NCBI GenBank assembly: GCA_964454675.1
Contig: CAYVUB010000009.1
Location: 18,923-82,922 of the forward strand
From: CAYVUB01 sp964454675
GTDB lineage: Bacteria; Bacteroidota; Bacteroidia; Flavobacteriales; Flavobacteriaceae
Reading direction: 5' to 3'
DNA length: 64,000 nt
Positions within the stretch are counted from its first letter, which is position 1. Every line of letters begins with the position of its first letter. Of this stretch, positions 7,657 through 16,853 are shown piece after piece. The notes beneath the pieces are model-generated. The model searched no databases, was not told where the DNA came from, and saw only the letters and a program-made list of their open reading frames with translations. A program made the translations under genes and the position numbers.

Positions 7657-10512
7657 ATGAAAAAAAGCTTTCTAATTTTCTTATTTGGACTTTTATCCGG
7701 CTTTGTAACTGTTGCCCAACAGACAGTTATAAAAGGAAGTGTCCTGGACGGCACAACCAACCGGCCAATTCCTGATGTTACCATCACTATTGAAGAAACT
7801 TCACAAACCGCAACTACAGATGCAAAAGGTGAGTTTAGTTTTACTTCAAATGTGCCTCTCGGAAATCAGGTTTTAAAACTTGAAAAACCGGGATACGGTA
7901 CTAAACGTTACCCTATTATTGTCAACGAAGGTCAAATTCTTGACATAAGCGGTATGTCTCTTGATTATGACAATAGCGATAACAGAGATTTGTTTGTTAT
8001 TTCTATCTCTGATGACGAGCTAAACAACGATGAAGGTATTACAGACAATGTTTCGGGGTTATTACAATCATCGCAGGATGTGTTTTTAAATGCCGCGGCA
8101 TTTGATTTTAGCGCAACATTTTTCAGGCCGAGAGGTTTGGACAATGCCAATGGTAAAGTACTAATCAATGGTATTGAAATGAACAAACAATTTAACGGAA
8201 GACCACAATGGGCTAACTGGGGCGGATTGAATGATGTACAACGCAATCAGGAATTCACTATGGGATTTGGCGCCAGTGACTATACCTTTGGCGACTTAGC
8301 CGGTGTTAATGCCATAACTATGAGAGCATCACAATTTCGTAAAGGCGGACGTGTATCGTATGCTGCGGCAAACAGAAGCTATGAAGGACGTATCATGGGA
8401 AGCTATAATTCCGGTTTGCTTGACGGCGGCTGGTCTTATTCTATTTTAGCTTCAAGACGCTATGGCGACCAGGGATTTGTTGAAGGCACTTTGTATGATG
8501 CCAACTCCTTTTTTGCATCAGTTGAAAAACAAATAGGAAACAATCACAGCATCAACTTTACGTCTATTTATGCTCAAAACCGTCGTGGTAGAGCATCAAC
8601 ACTTACAGAAGAGCTTTATCAAATCAAAGGAAGACAATATAACTCTTTCTGGGGTGAATTTGATGGTGAACAACGTAACTCAAGAATTCGCGAAGTTGTT
8701 GAGCCTATTTTGATGCTTAACCACTATTGGGACATAAACAGTAAAACACGATTAAATACCAACGTAGCTTATCAGTTTGGTAAAGTTGGGAACACACGTA
8801 TTGACAATGGCGGAACTCGTTTATTTGTTTCGTCTGATGGTCAGGAAAGCTATTTGGGGGGTGCCAGAAATCCTGACCCAACTTACTATCAAAATCTTCC
8901 AAGTTACTTCTTAAGAAATCAAACCCCAACGTCTTATGATTATGAGCAAGCGTATCTTGCCGAGCAAAGCTTAAGAAATGATGGGCAATTGGATTGGAAT
9001 GCGCTTTACCTGGCAAATGCCAACGCAAGAGCTAATGGCGGCAACTCCATTTATGCTATTCAGGAAGATAGAAATGATGACAAGCAACTAACTGCTAATA
9101 TGATTTTAGACTCAGAACTATCTGATAACATCCGGTTAAATGCCGCCGTTAATTACAGAAAACTAAAAAGCGAAAACTTTGCTGAACTTCAAGATTTATT
9201 AGGCGGAACAGGATATTTGGACATTGACTTTTTTGCTGATGAAGGTGATGACTCTATAAATGAAGAAACTCTTGGTACATTTGCCCAAAGTGATGTGCGC
9301 AACAGAAACAGAATGGTTAGAGAAGGTGACAGATATAAGTATAATTACGATTTAGATGCCAATGTTGTAAGTGGATTTGTACAGGCTCAATTCAAATACA
9401 ACAAGGTTGATTTTTATTTGTCGGGCAACATTTCCCAAACTTCTTACCAAAGAAACGGTTTGTATGAAAACGGCTATTTCCTTGGAAATCGCTCTTATGG
9501 AAAAAGTGAAAAACTGGACTACTCAAACTTTGGATTTAAAGGCGGTGCCACATACAAAATTACCGGTCGTCACATGCTTGACATAAACGCAGGTTATTAT
9601 ACAAAAGCACCAGACCTTAGAAATGTATTTAGCAACGCACGTCAAAGCAATGATGTAACAATTGGTATAAGTGAAGAAAAAATACAATCGTTTGATGCCA
9701 GCTACATTTACAGATCGCCATTAGTAAACGCCCGCTTAACAGGATATTTCTCAAACTTTAAAGGCGGCTCAAACATTGGGTTCTACTTTACAGAAGACTT
9801 AGCAGGTTTGGGTCTTGATACAGGTGATGCTTTTGTACAGGAAATCATGACCAATATAGAACGTCAAAACATAGGTGTTGAACTTGGTATAGAAGCACAA
9901 GTCACTTCAACCATAAAATTAAAGGCAGCAGGCTCTTTGGGTCAGTTTACCTACAACAATAACCCAAATATTTACCTAACCAGCATTGATTTTAATGAAC
10001 CGGTAACTTTTGGTAACGGTACCACAAATCTTAAAGACCTTCATATTTCTGCAGGTCCGGAAAGAGCTTTTCAGTTAGGCTTTGAATACCGTGACCCTGA
10101 TTTTTGGAACTTTGGCGTTACTGCAAATCATTTTTCTAATGCATACATCAACCCAAGTGCTTTAGCCAGATCTGCTAACTTTACAACAGATTTTGACGGT
10201 CAGCCATTTGCTAATTATGATGAAAACGTTGCCAGACAATTGTTAAAACAAGAACAATTTGACGACTATATGCTTGTAAATGTTACCGGAGGAAAATCAT
10301 GGAGAGTAAAAAATTACTTTGTAGGCTTTTTTGCAACCATAAACAACGTATTCAATGAAAATTTCAAAACCGGAGGTTTTGAACAGTCAAGATTAGCAAC
10401 CTATAAAAGAGTGCTTGAAGACAAATCAAGAGAAAACGGACCTCTTTTTGGAAGCAGATATTTCTTTGGAACAGGAACAACCTATTACCTTAACGTTTAC
10501 GTTAGATTTTAA
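7657..10512 (+). CDS. TonB-dependent receptor with carboxypeptidase-like N-terminal domain
   Basis: A 951-residue outer-membrane active transporter. Signal peptide at 1-21 (cleavage near VAQQ), CarboxypepD_reg-like beta-sandwich at about 24-105 (VIKGSVLDGTTNRPIPDV), then a plug with FFRPRGLDNANGKVLINGIEM, then a long beta-barrel rich in aromatic-ended strands and closing with the typical final strand YYLNVYVRF. I saw no SusC signature loop and no adjacent SusD, so it is not a standard glycan SUS pair. The gene is followed after 37 bp by a surface lipoprotein gene, probably in the same operon. The substrate is not evident; the divergent nuclease-like gene hints at nucleotides or phosphate. Confidence 0.92.
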   Translation: MKKSFLIFLFGLLSGFVTVAQQTVIKGSVLDGTTNRPIPDVTITIEETSQTATTDAKGEFSFTSNVPLGNQVLKLEKPGYGTKRYPIIVNEGQILDISGMSLDYDNSDNRDLFVISISDDELNNDEGITDNVSGLLQSSQDVFLNAAAFDFSATFFRPRGLDNANGKVLINGIEMNKQFNGRPQWANWGGLNDVQRNQEFTMGFGASDYTFGDLAGVNAITMRASQFRKGGRVSYAAANRSYEGRIMGSYNSGLLDGGWSYSILASRRYGDQGFVEGTLYDANSFFASVEKQIGNNHSINFTSIYAQNRRGRASTLTEELYQIKGRQYNSFWGEFDGEQRNSRIREVVEPILMLNHYWDINSKTRLNTNVAYQFGKVGNTRIDNGGTRLFVSSDGQESYLGGARNPDPTYYQNLPSYFLRNQTPTSYDYEQAYLAEQSLRNDGQLDWNALYLANANARANGGNSIYAIQEDRNDDKQLTANMILDSELSDNIRLNAAVNYRKLKSENFAELQDLLGGTGYLDIDFFADEGDDSINEETLGTFAQSDVRNRNRMVREGDRYKYNYDLDANVVSGFVQAQFKYNKVDFYLSGNISQTSYQRNGLYENGYFLGNRSYGKSEKLDYSNFGFKGGATYKITGRHMLDINAGYYTKAPDLRNVFSNARQSNDVTIGISEEKIQSFDASYIYRSPLVNARLTGYFSNFKGGSNIGFYFTEDLAGLGLDTGDAFVQEIMTNIERQNIGVELGIEAQVTSTIKLKAAGSLGQFTYNNNPNIYLTSIDFNEPVTFGNGTTNLKDLHISAGPERAFQLGFEYRDPDFWNFGVTANHFSNAYINPSALARSANFTTDFDGQPFANYDENVARQLLKQEQFDDYMLVNVTGGKSWRVKNYFVGFFATINNVFNENFKTGGFEQSRLATYKRVLEDKSRENGPLFGSRYFFGTGTTYYLNVYVRF

Positions 10513-10549
10513 TATAACACTTAGTAAAACACTATAAATTTCAAAAAAA

Positions 10550-11941
10550 ATGAAAACAATTAAATTAAACAAACTGGCAATACTATTACTAAGCTTTGTA
10601 GTATTCACAGCCTGTGTTGAAGATGATGATTTTAACACGCCGGATCTTTCAATCACAGACCCGGAAATTGACGGATATATTATAGATATTGACGCGGTAA
10701 AAAATGTACTGGCACAGTCAAGTGACCCGATAGTAACATTTAACGGTACTAATAACTATATGGAAGGTTATGTTATTTCAAGTGACGAAAGCGGAAACTT
10801 TTTTAAGCAAATAATATTACAGGACAAAGCAGAAAACCCAACAGCAGGTATAAAAGTACAAATAGATGTCAACCCGCTGTTTACGGTTTATGATATAGGG
10901 CGTAAAGTATATGTAAAATTGGACGGCTTATCAATAGGAACCAGAAACGGTGTGGTACAATTAGGAAAAAGAAACGGGAACGTCATAGACAGAATTCCTG
11001 CTTCTCAAATGTCAAATCACATCATCAGAACCAATGAAGTAGAAACCATCGTGCCTCTTGAGGTTAATATAGAAGACTTTAGTAACGCTATGGTTAATCT
11101 GTACATCAAATTAAACAACGTCCAGTTTAACCGTTTTGATGCCGTAGGCGCAAACCAATCTACCTATGCAGGCGAACCCGGAGATCAATTTGACGGCGAA
11201 CGCACTTTAGAAAGCTGTGAAGGAAGCTCAACCGTTGTATTAAGCACCAGTACATTTGCTGATTTTAAATCATTAAACCTGTCGCCAAACAAAGGTTCTG
11301 TTAATGCCATTTTAACCAGAAACTTTGAAAACACTTTTTTCACAATCTATCTTAACACACCCGAAGATGTTAATTTCACGGAAACCGACCGTTGCGACCC
11401 TAATTTCTTAGAATGTACCACACCTGCCGGTGGTGGTTCTGTAATCTTTAGTGAAACTTTTGAAAGCTATACCAACATTACCGGTGCCGAAAATGCAGGC
11501 TGGACTAACATCAATGTTAGCGGCGGAACCTTAAGATACGTTTTAGGAACTTTCAGCGGTAATAAATATGCCCAAATATCCGCATTTAATTCCGGTCAGG
11601 CTGTTGTAGATTCATGGCTGGTTACACCCGAGATAAACTTAGACGGCACAACAGGTGAAACATTATCGTTCAGCCTGGAAGTTGCTCATGCAAACGGTGT
11701 TATCCTGTCTGTTTTGATTACAGATGACTACACCGGAGATGTTACAACTACCGAGTGGACACAACTTGATTTACCTATTGCAAATACACCTTCTAACGCT
11801 TTTGGCGGGTTCAATAATATTGATAATATTAATATTTCCTGTTTGGACGGCAACATACGTGTAGCTTTCCGTTATCAAGGTTCAGATTCAGGTCCTAATA
11901 CAAGATACCATATTGATAATGTAACCGTAAGAGGTAACTAA
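10550..11941 (+). CDS. DUF5689-type lipoprotein with C-terminal choice-of-anchor J domain
   Basis: A 463-residue lipoprotein with a lipobox ending at Cys22 (VVFTAC). The Asp/Glu-rich VEDDD just after the Cys resembles the Bacteroidetes lipoprotein export signal. The N-terminal half (about 40-265) resembles DUF5689, an OB-fold-like region seen near extracellular nucleases (YMEGYVISSDESGNFFKQI). The C-terminal part (about 285-463) resembles a choice-of-anchor J jelly-roll (IFSETFESYTN, WLVTPEINLDG, YHIDNVTVRG). It lies 37 bp after the TonB receptor gene and is followed by a terminator, so the pair forms a two-gene unit, perhaps receptor plus surface ligand-binding partner. Confidence 0.82.
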   Translation: MKTIKLNKLAILLLSFVVFTACVEDDDFNTPDLSITDPEIDGYIIDIDAVKNVLAQSSDPIVTFNGTNNYMEGYVISSDESGNFFKQIILQDKAENPTAGIKVQIDVNPLFTVYDIGRKVYVKLDGLSIGTRNGVVQLGKRNGNVIDRIPASQMSNHIIRTNEVETIVPLEVNIEDFSNAMVNLYIKLNNVQFNRFDAVGANQSTYAGEPGDQFDGERTLESCEGSSTVVLSTSTFADFKSLNLSPNKGSVNAILTRNFENTFFTIYLNTPEDVNFTETDRCDPNFLECTTPAGGGSVIFSETFESYTNITGAENAGWTNINVSGGTLRYVLGTFSGNKYAQISAFNSGQAVVDSWLVTPEINLDGTTGETLSFSLEVAHANGVILSVLITDDYTGDVTTTEWTQLDLPIANTPSNAFGGFNNIDNINISCLDGNIRVAFRYQGSDSGPNTRYHIDNVTVRGN

Positions 11942-11961
11942 ATTATCTTAAACCATAGTAC

Positions 11962-11994
11962 AAAAAAACCACATCATAACAGATGTGGTTTTTT
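11962..11994. terminator. Bidirectional terminator
   Basis: AAAAAACCACATC and its complement around a 6-base loop, with A and T tracts on either side. It separates convergent genes. Confidence 0.85.
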
Positions 11995-12019
11995 GTTTAT
12001 GGCATTGTCCAATTGAAAA

Positions 12020-12775
12020 CTAACTTGCTTTAAGCTCGTTTAAAATTAATTCCCTTGCCTGTTCACTTATCGCTCTTGTGTCCTCTGTTTTTAAACCTTC
12101 GGTTGGTATAAACCTGTGTATTTTAACCCGCATTTTTCCGGGACTTCCGCTAAAAAAGATGTATGAAAACCGTGTTTTATTATCGGCAAAGGTTAATGGC
12201 ACAACAGGTATTTGATGATTAATGGCAAGCCTGAAAGCACCGTCTTTAAAATCGTCCAGAATGACATCTTCGTCCGGCACACCGCCTTCAGGAAAAATGC
12301 AAATACTCAACCCGGATTGCAACCTGCGCTGTGCTCTTAAAAAAACGGCTTTACGGCTTTTTTCAGAACTTCTGTCAACCAGAATACAAGTACGCTTGTA
12401 AAAAAATCCGAACAGCGGGATTTTTGCCAACTCTGCTTTCCCCACAAAAACAAACGGATTTTTAACGCTTACCAGCATCAACATAATATCGGCCATGGAT
12501 GTGTGGTTGGCAATAAACATATAGCTTTTTGACCTTTCGGGTGTTTGTTCTCTTTTAATTTTCCACCTAAAACCCATTCCGGTCAAAATAAACTTTGCCC
12601 AAAAGCGCGCTAATTTAAAGAAAAACGGATACCAGGATTCTTTCAGAATAGAAACAAAAAGCAACGGAAACAACACAATAATAGGCAATGCTACCAAGAT
12701 GTAAAACCATATACGGTATAAAATCCAAAAGAGATGTTTCATTAATTTCATCTGTTGTTGCTTATAGTTTTTCAA
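12020..12775 (-). CDS. plsC: 1-acyl-sn-glycerol-3-phosphate acyltransferase
   Basis: A 251-residue membrane-bound acyltransferase converting lysophosphatidic acid to phosphatidic acid in phospholipid synthesis. An N-terminal hydrophobic stretch (about 17-45) is followed by the HX4D catalytic motif in ANHTSMAD, a GKAELAKIPLFGFF segment, and FPEGGVPDED, which corresponds to the substrate-binding FPEG motif. The listed start gives MKNYKQQQMKLMKHLF; the internal Met at residue 9 or 12 is an equally plausible start. It faces trpS divergently. Confidence 0.88.
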   Translation of the reverse strand: MKNYKQQQMKLMKHLFWILYRIWFYILVALPIIVLFPLLFVSILKESWYPFFFKLARFWAKFILTGMGFRWKIKREQTPERSKSYMFIANHTSMADIMLMLVSVKNPFVFVGKAELAKIPLFGFFYKRTCILVDRSSEKSRKAVFLRAQRRLQSGLSICIFPEGGVPDEDVILDDFKDGAFRLAINHQIPVVPLTFADNKTRFSYIFFSGSPGKMRVKIHRFIPTEGLKTEDTRAISEQARELILNELKAS

Positions 12776-12917
12776 ATGTCAGATGCAATGCTACATATTT
12801 TATTGACAAATTTCTGAATAATTTAGGCAAACGCATTTCATAAAAATCAAAACTACTTAAATTAATTGAGCTATTATGCTAAAAAAATTACCTTTGCAAC
12901 TCGTATAACAATTAAAA

Positions 12918-12942
12918 AGATTCCTGCCTTCGCAGGGATGAC
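12918..12942. repeat. dRS3-like short palindromic repeat at the trpS start
   Basis: ATTCCTGCCTTCGCAGGGAT is an imperfect inverted repeat of the dispersed ATTCC-N-GGAAT class. A related copy lies at 51021-51043. It overlaps one possible trpS start codon (12938) and ends just before the preferred one (12944). Confidence 0.7.
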
Positions 12943-12943
12943 T

Positions 12944-13912
12944 ATGGCAAGAATACTTACAGGCATACAAAGTACAGGAACACCGCATTTAGGAAACCTG
13001 CTTGGCGCAATCATACCGGCAATACAACTGGCAAATGATTCAAAAAACGAATCATTTCTGTTCATCGCAAACCTTCATACACTTACTCAAATAAAAGATG
13101 CCGAAGAGTTGCGTCAAAATACCTATTCGGTAGCGGCTGCGTGGCTGGCGTTTGGTTTGGATATTGAAAAAACCGTGTTTTACCGCCAGAGTGATGTTCC
13201 TCAAGTAACGGAATTAGCTTGGTATCTCAATTGCTTTTTCCCGTTTTCACGGTTAGAACTCGCCCATAGCTTTAAAGATAAAGCATCGCGTCTGGAAGAT
13301 GTAAACGGCGGATTATTTACTTATCCAATGCTTATGGCTGCCGATATTTTACTGTACGATGCCCAAATTGTCCCGGTAGGAAAAGACCAATTACAACACA
13401 TTGAAATGACCCGTGATGTTGCAACCCGTTTTCATACAAAAATGGGAGAAACCTTTGTGCTTCCCGAAGCCAAAATTGAAGAAACCGTTATGATTATTCC
13501 GGGAACCGATGGCGAAAAAATGAGCAAAAGCCGTAACAATTTCATCAATATTTTTGAAGCCGATAAACCGTTGCGCAAGCAAATTATGTCCATACAAACC
13601 GACAGCACACCGCTTGAAGCACCAAAAGACTGGAAAACCTGCAATTGTTTTGCCATTTACAGCCTGCTGGCTTCAAAAGATGATGTTGCCACCATGAAAG
13701 CCAATTATGAAAACGGCGGTTATGGGTATGGCCACGCAAAGCAGGCATTGTTTGAACTTATTGTAGAGAAATTTGCCACACAGCGAGAACGTTACCACTA
13801 TTATATGAATCATCTTGATGAAGTTGACAGCGCATTGGCAATTGGCGCAAAAAAAGCAGCAGTCATTGCAAATGAAACATTAAGCAGGGTAAGAGCCAAA
13901 GTTGGGTATTGA
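12944..13912 (+). CDS. trpS: Tryptophan--tRNA ligase
   Basis: Class I aminoacyl-tRNA synthetase charging tRNA-Trp. The start ATG at 12944 gives MARILTGIQSTGTPHLGN, the usual N-terminus, for 322 residues. The open frame continues upstream to 12866 only because it reads through a short palindromic repeat. Signatures are the HIGH-like TPHLGN, the tryptophan-site segment YPMLMAADILLYDA, VPVGKDQLQHIEMTRDVA, and the KMSKS loop EKMSKSRN. An alternative start at 12938 would add only two residues. Confidence 0.95.
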   Translation: MARILTGIQSTGTPHLGNLLGAIIPAIQLANDSKNESFLFIANLHTLTQIKDAEELRQNTYSVAAAWLAFGLDIEKTVFYRQSDVPQVTELAWYLNCFFPFSRLELAHSFKDKASRLEDVNGGLFTYPMLMAADILLYDAQIVPVGKDQLQHIEMTRDVATRFHTKMGETFVLPEAKIEETVMIIPGTDGEKMSKSRNNFINIFEADKPLRKQIMSIQTDSTPLEAPKDWKTCNCFAIYSLLASKDDVATMKANYENGGYGYGHAKQALFELIVEKFATQRERYHYYMNHLDEVDSALAIGAKKAAVIANETLSRVRAKVGY

Positions 13913-13929
13913 ACAAAGGTTAATGGTTA

Positions 13930-13965
13930 ATGGTTGTCATGCTGAACTCGTTTCAAGCAGGTCTT
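13930..13965. repeat. Dispersed hairpin fragment downstream of trpS
   Basis: TCATGCTGAACTCGTTTCAAG resembles the short TGCTGAAC-N-GTTTCAGCA hairpin repeat scattered in many bacterial genomes. Only one copy is in the window. The rest of the 157-base trpS-14070 gap shows nothing else I can support. Confidence 0.4.
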
Positions 13966-14069
13966 AGGTGTTGGGTTATTCGTTATTGGTAGCTTCGAGA
14001 ACCTTAGCTTCCATCTTCGGTCTTCGGTAATCGTAAATCCATTATGGCTTTAGGTATTAAGACTGTTTA

Positions 14070-15644
14070 TTGAAAAAATATAGTATCTTAGTTTCACAAA
14101 TACCCCTAATCGTGAAACCTGTTTTTCTGTTTTTATTTATTCTTGCAAACCAATGGCATTATGCACAGGAAGGATTACCGTTTGGCGTAAATGCCCAATT
14201 TTACCTCAAAGGAAACTCGGCACTTATAGGCAATAATATTTTAAGTTCTGACGCAAAAAAACCGTTTAACGAACCCAACGTTATCAACGATATTTTAAAA
14301 CTGCAATATGTAGATGTTGATGACGACCCGAAAACCTTCAGTTCAAGTCAGGCAAACCTGAGTATCAATAAAACCGGAAAACATATAAAATATGCGGTTT
14401 TGTACTGGAGTGCCGTTTACAAATATGACAAAGGCATACGCAAAGAAATCAATGAGCAACTGGTATATCGGGGTAATGACAAACGCTCTGAAGATGTCAA
14501 TAATATCCTGTTCAAGCTGCCACAAGGCAATTATCTGCCCATAAACGGCACCATTGTTTTTGACAGTTACCAAACCAAGCTCTTTGAAGACAGCAAACCT
14601 TATGTGTGCTATGCCGATGTTACACGGCATTTGCAAAACGCCGGTACTGTTGACGGCACTTACACCGTTGCCAACATAAAAGCCACCGAAGGTTTTGTTT
14701 CGGGCGGTGCTGCCGGCGGCTGGCTGCTGTATGTGGTTTATGAAGATGATGATGTACTGCCAAAATATTTTACAACCTATAATGGTTTTGTTGAAGTCGA
14801 TAAAAAACCCGTAGATATTCTGTTTAAAGATTTTAAAACCAATGAAGTTGGCACAATAGAAACATCGCTGCTTCTTGCAGCTCTTGAAGGCGACCAGCAG
14901 TTTAAGTCTGATAATTGCGCTGTTTTTAATACCAAAACCAATACGTTCCAATCGCTGGTAACAAAGCATCGTCCGGAAAAGAATTTTTTCAATAGTACGA
15001 TTACTGTTAATGACGATATGTTTATGGACAGAAACCCAAACAGCACCAATACGCTGGGTTTTGATTTGCTGAAAGTAAACATTCCTAACAAAGACAACGC
15101 CATTATTTCCAATAACAGTTTTGAAACCACCATCAGATTTACTACCAAAGCCGACCGTTTTTACCTGTTTTTTGTAGCTTTTGAAACAGAAATCAGCCCA
15201 ATATATTTAGAAGGAAAAACAGATGTAGAATCTATTTTAGTACTTGAAGAAACAGATACCGTTGATGAAACAATCCAAACACCGGAACCGGAAAATACTG
15301 CTATAACCAAAGTAAAAGCTGAAGAAACAGTTGTAAAACCTAAAACAAAACCCAAAAGCAGTTTAGAAAAAATTGTGGGTTTAAAATCCATTTCAATCCC
15401 AAACATTTCAAAAGGTTATTATTTGGTTACCAACGTGTATTCGGTAGAGGAAAATGCCAAAAAATGGATGGCTTTTTTAAAAGAAAAAGGGCACAATCCG
15501 CAGTCTTATACCAACCCTAAAAACGGCTGGCATTACATCTACTTAAAAAACGATGAAGACCCAACGGCTATTATTGCCAAACGTAAAGAGTTGTCAAAAC
15601 TGGATTATTTTAAAGACATTTGGATCTTGAAAATCAATTTTTAA
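14070..15644 (+). CDS. Secreted protein with C-terminal SPOR-like domain
   Basis: A 524-residue exported protein of unknown function. The TTG start gives an N-terminus with a hydrophobic signal (about 14-29, cleavage near HYAQEG). Residues 30-375 form a beta-rich domain with the blocks KYAVLYWSAVYKYDKG, VCYADVTRHLQNAG and SGGAAGGWLLYVVYED. Similar blocks occur at the N-termini of large Bacteroidetes surface proteins, but I cannot name the family. A low-complexity Glu/Thr/Lys linker (about 395-440) leads to about 80 residues resembling a SPOR domain (GYYLVTNVYSVEENAKKWMAFLKEKG), a fold that binds denuded peptidoglycan glycan. If so, the protein is periplasmic. It is convergent with dprA, two bases apart. 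Confidence 0.7.
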   Translation: MKKYSILVSQIPLIVKPVFLFLFILANQWHYAQEGLPFGVNAQFYLKGNSALIGNNILSSDAKKPFNEPNVINDILKLQYVDVDDDPKTFSSSQANLSINKTGKHIKYAVLYWSAVYKYDKGIRKEINEQLVYRGNDKRSEDVNNILFKLPQGNYLPINGTIVFDSYQTKLFEDSKPYVCYADVTRHLQNAGTVDGTYTVANIKATEGFVSGGAAGGWLLYVVYEDDDVLPKYFTTYNGFVEVDKKPVDILFKDFKTNEVGTIETSLLLAALEGDQQFKSDNCAVFNTKTNTFQSLVTKHRPEKNFFNSTITVNDDMFMDRNPNSTNTLGFDLLKVNIPNKDNAIISNNSFETTIRFTTKADRFYLFFVAFETEISPIYLEGKTDVESILVLEETDTVDETIQTPEPENTAITKVKAEETVVKPKTKPKSSLEKIVGLKSISIPNISKGYYLVTNVYSVEENAKKWMAFLKEKGHNPQSYTNPKNGWHYIYLKNDEDPTAIIAKRKELSKLDYFKDIWILKINF

Positions 15645-15646
15645 CT

Positions 15647-16750
15647 TTATACGAGTTCAAACAATTTTCCGGGTAATGGTCTTACAACACCTTTCAATTC
15701 CATGTTGAGCAGTATTCCTGCAACTTTAAACGTAGGAATATCACACTCAATAGCGATGACATCCAGCAATTGCTTGTCATTGGTTTTCAAATAATTAAAA
15801 ATCACTCTTTCCTGTTCATCCAGCTCTACAAATAATTGCTTTTGCACACTTGGTTTTTTGTCCGGATGCAATTGCCAATTAAGTAAATACGGAATATCCA
15901 TGGGTGTTGATAACAAATGTGCTTTTTGCTGTTTGATAAGATTATTGCAACCGGTACTTTGCAAATCGGTGGTGCGCCCCGGTACGGCAAAAACTTCCCG
16001 GTCATACGAATTTGCAATGTCTGCCGTGACCAGACTTCCGCCTTTTTCGGCAGATTCTATGACTATGGTTGCCTCGCTCAATCCGGCAATAATGCGGTTG
16101 CGTTTTAAAAAATTCTCGCGGTCGGGATTGGACGCACTCCAAAATTCGGTTAAAAATCCGCCATTGTTTTCAACCTCCGACACATATTTTTTATGAGCTT
16201 TGGGATATATCTGGTTGAGTCCGTGCGCCAGGCATCCTATGGTTTGCAACTTATGTTTTAACGCCGCTTTTTGTGCGGTAATATCTGTGCCATAAGCAAA
16301 CCCCGAGACAATCACGGGATTAAAAACGGCCAGTTGTTCTACCAGTTGCTCGCAAAAAGCAATGCCCAATGTAGTAATTTTGCGTGTGCCGACAATACTT
16401 ATCATACGCTGTTTATGCGTATTGACATTGCCGGATTGAAACAACACAATCGGGCTGTCAATACAATGTTTGAGTTTTTCGGGATAATCGGCATCTGTAA
16501 AATACAAAGGTGTGATATCGTTGCTTTTTATAAAATTCCATTCGGTTTCGGCAGCTTTGATATGGCTGGGATTGTGTATATCGCTTATCACAACAGTCCC
16601 GATACCGTCAATTTTGAGCAGATTGTGCTTTTTTTCATCAAAAACCGCTTGGGCAGAACCACAATGCTGAATAAGCTTTTTGGCTGTAATATCTCCTATT
16701 TTAGGCACATTTTGCAATGCTAGAACATATATAAAATCGTTTTCATTCAT
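15647..16750 (-). CDS. dprA: DNA-processing protein DprA
   Basis: A 367-residue cytoplasmic protein that binds incoming single-stranded DNA during natural transformation and loads RecA. A helix-hairpin-helix-like N-terminus (VPKIGDITAKKLIQ) precedes the Rossmann-like core with ISIVGTRKITTLG, VSGFAYGTDITAQKAALKH, GCLAHGLNQIYP and VIESAEKGGSLVTAD, all typical of the Smf/DprA family. A C-terminal winged-helix-like DprA_WH segment (EQERVIFNYLKTNDKQ) is present. The head-to-head HU/SPOR gene next door is the usual flavobacterial neighbour. Confidence 0.95.
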   Translation of the reverse strand: MNENDFIYVLALQNVPKIGDITAKKLIQHCGSAQAVFDEKKHNLLKIDGIGTVVISDIHNPSHIKAAETEWNFIKSNDITPLYFTDADYPEKLKHCIDSPIVLFQSGNVNTHKQRMISIVGTRKITTLGIAFCEQLVEQLAVFNPVIVSGFAYGTDITAQKAALKHKLQTIGCLAHGLNQIYPKAHKKYVSEVENNGGFLTEFWSASNPDRENFLKRNRIIAGLSEATIVIESAEKGGSLVTADIANSYDREVFAVPGRTTDLQSTGCNNLIKQQKAHLLSTPMDIPYLLNWQLHPDKKPSVQKQLFVELDEQERVIFNYLKTNDKQLLDVIAIECDIPTFKVAGILLNMELKGVVRPLPGKLFELV

Positions 16751-16853
16751 TTTAACCTGTTGATTATAACCTCAAAACTTTAAAAATACGGAATGTTAAT
16801 AAATAGTCGTATTTTAATTGGGTTCAAAATCAAAAAAAATTAATTTTGCTTTA

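Noticed and set aside
14343..15148. 208- and 123-residue minus-strand frames opposite the SPOR-tail protein
   Set aside because: Overlap a coherent exported protein and have composition typical of antisense translation.
16271..16723. 150-residue plus-strand frame opposite dprA
   Set aside because: Antisense to a well-conserved gene, no domain.
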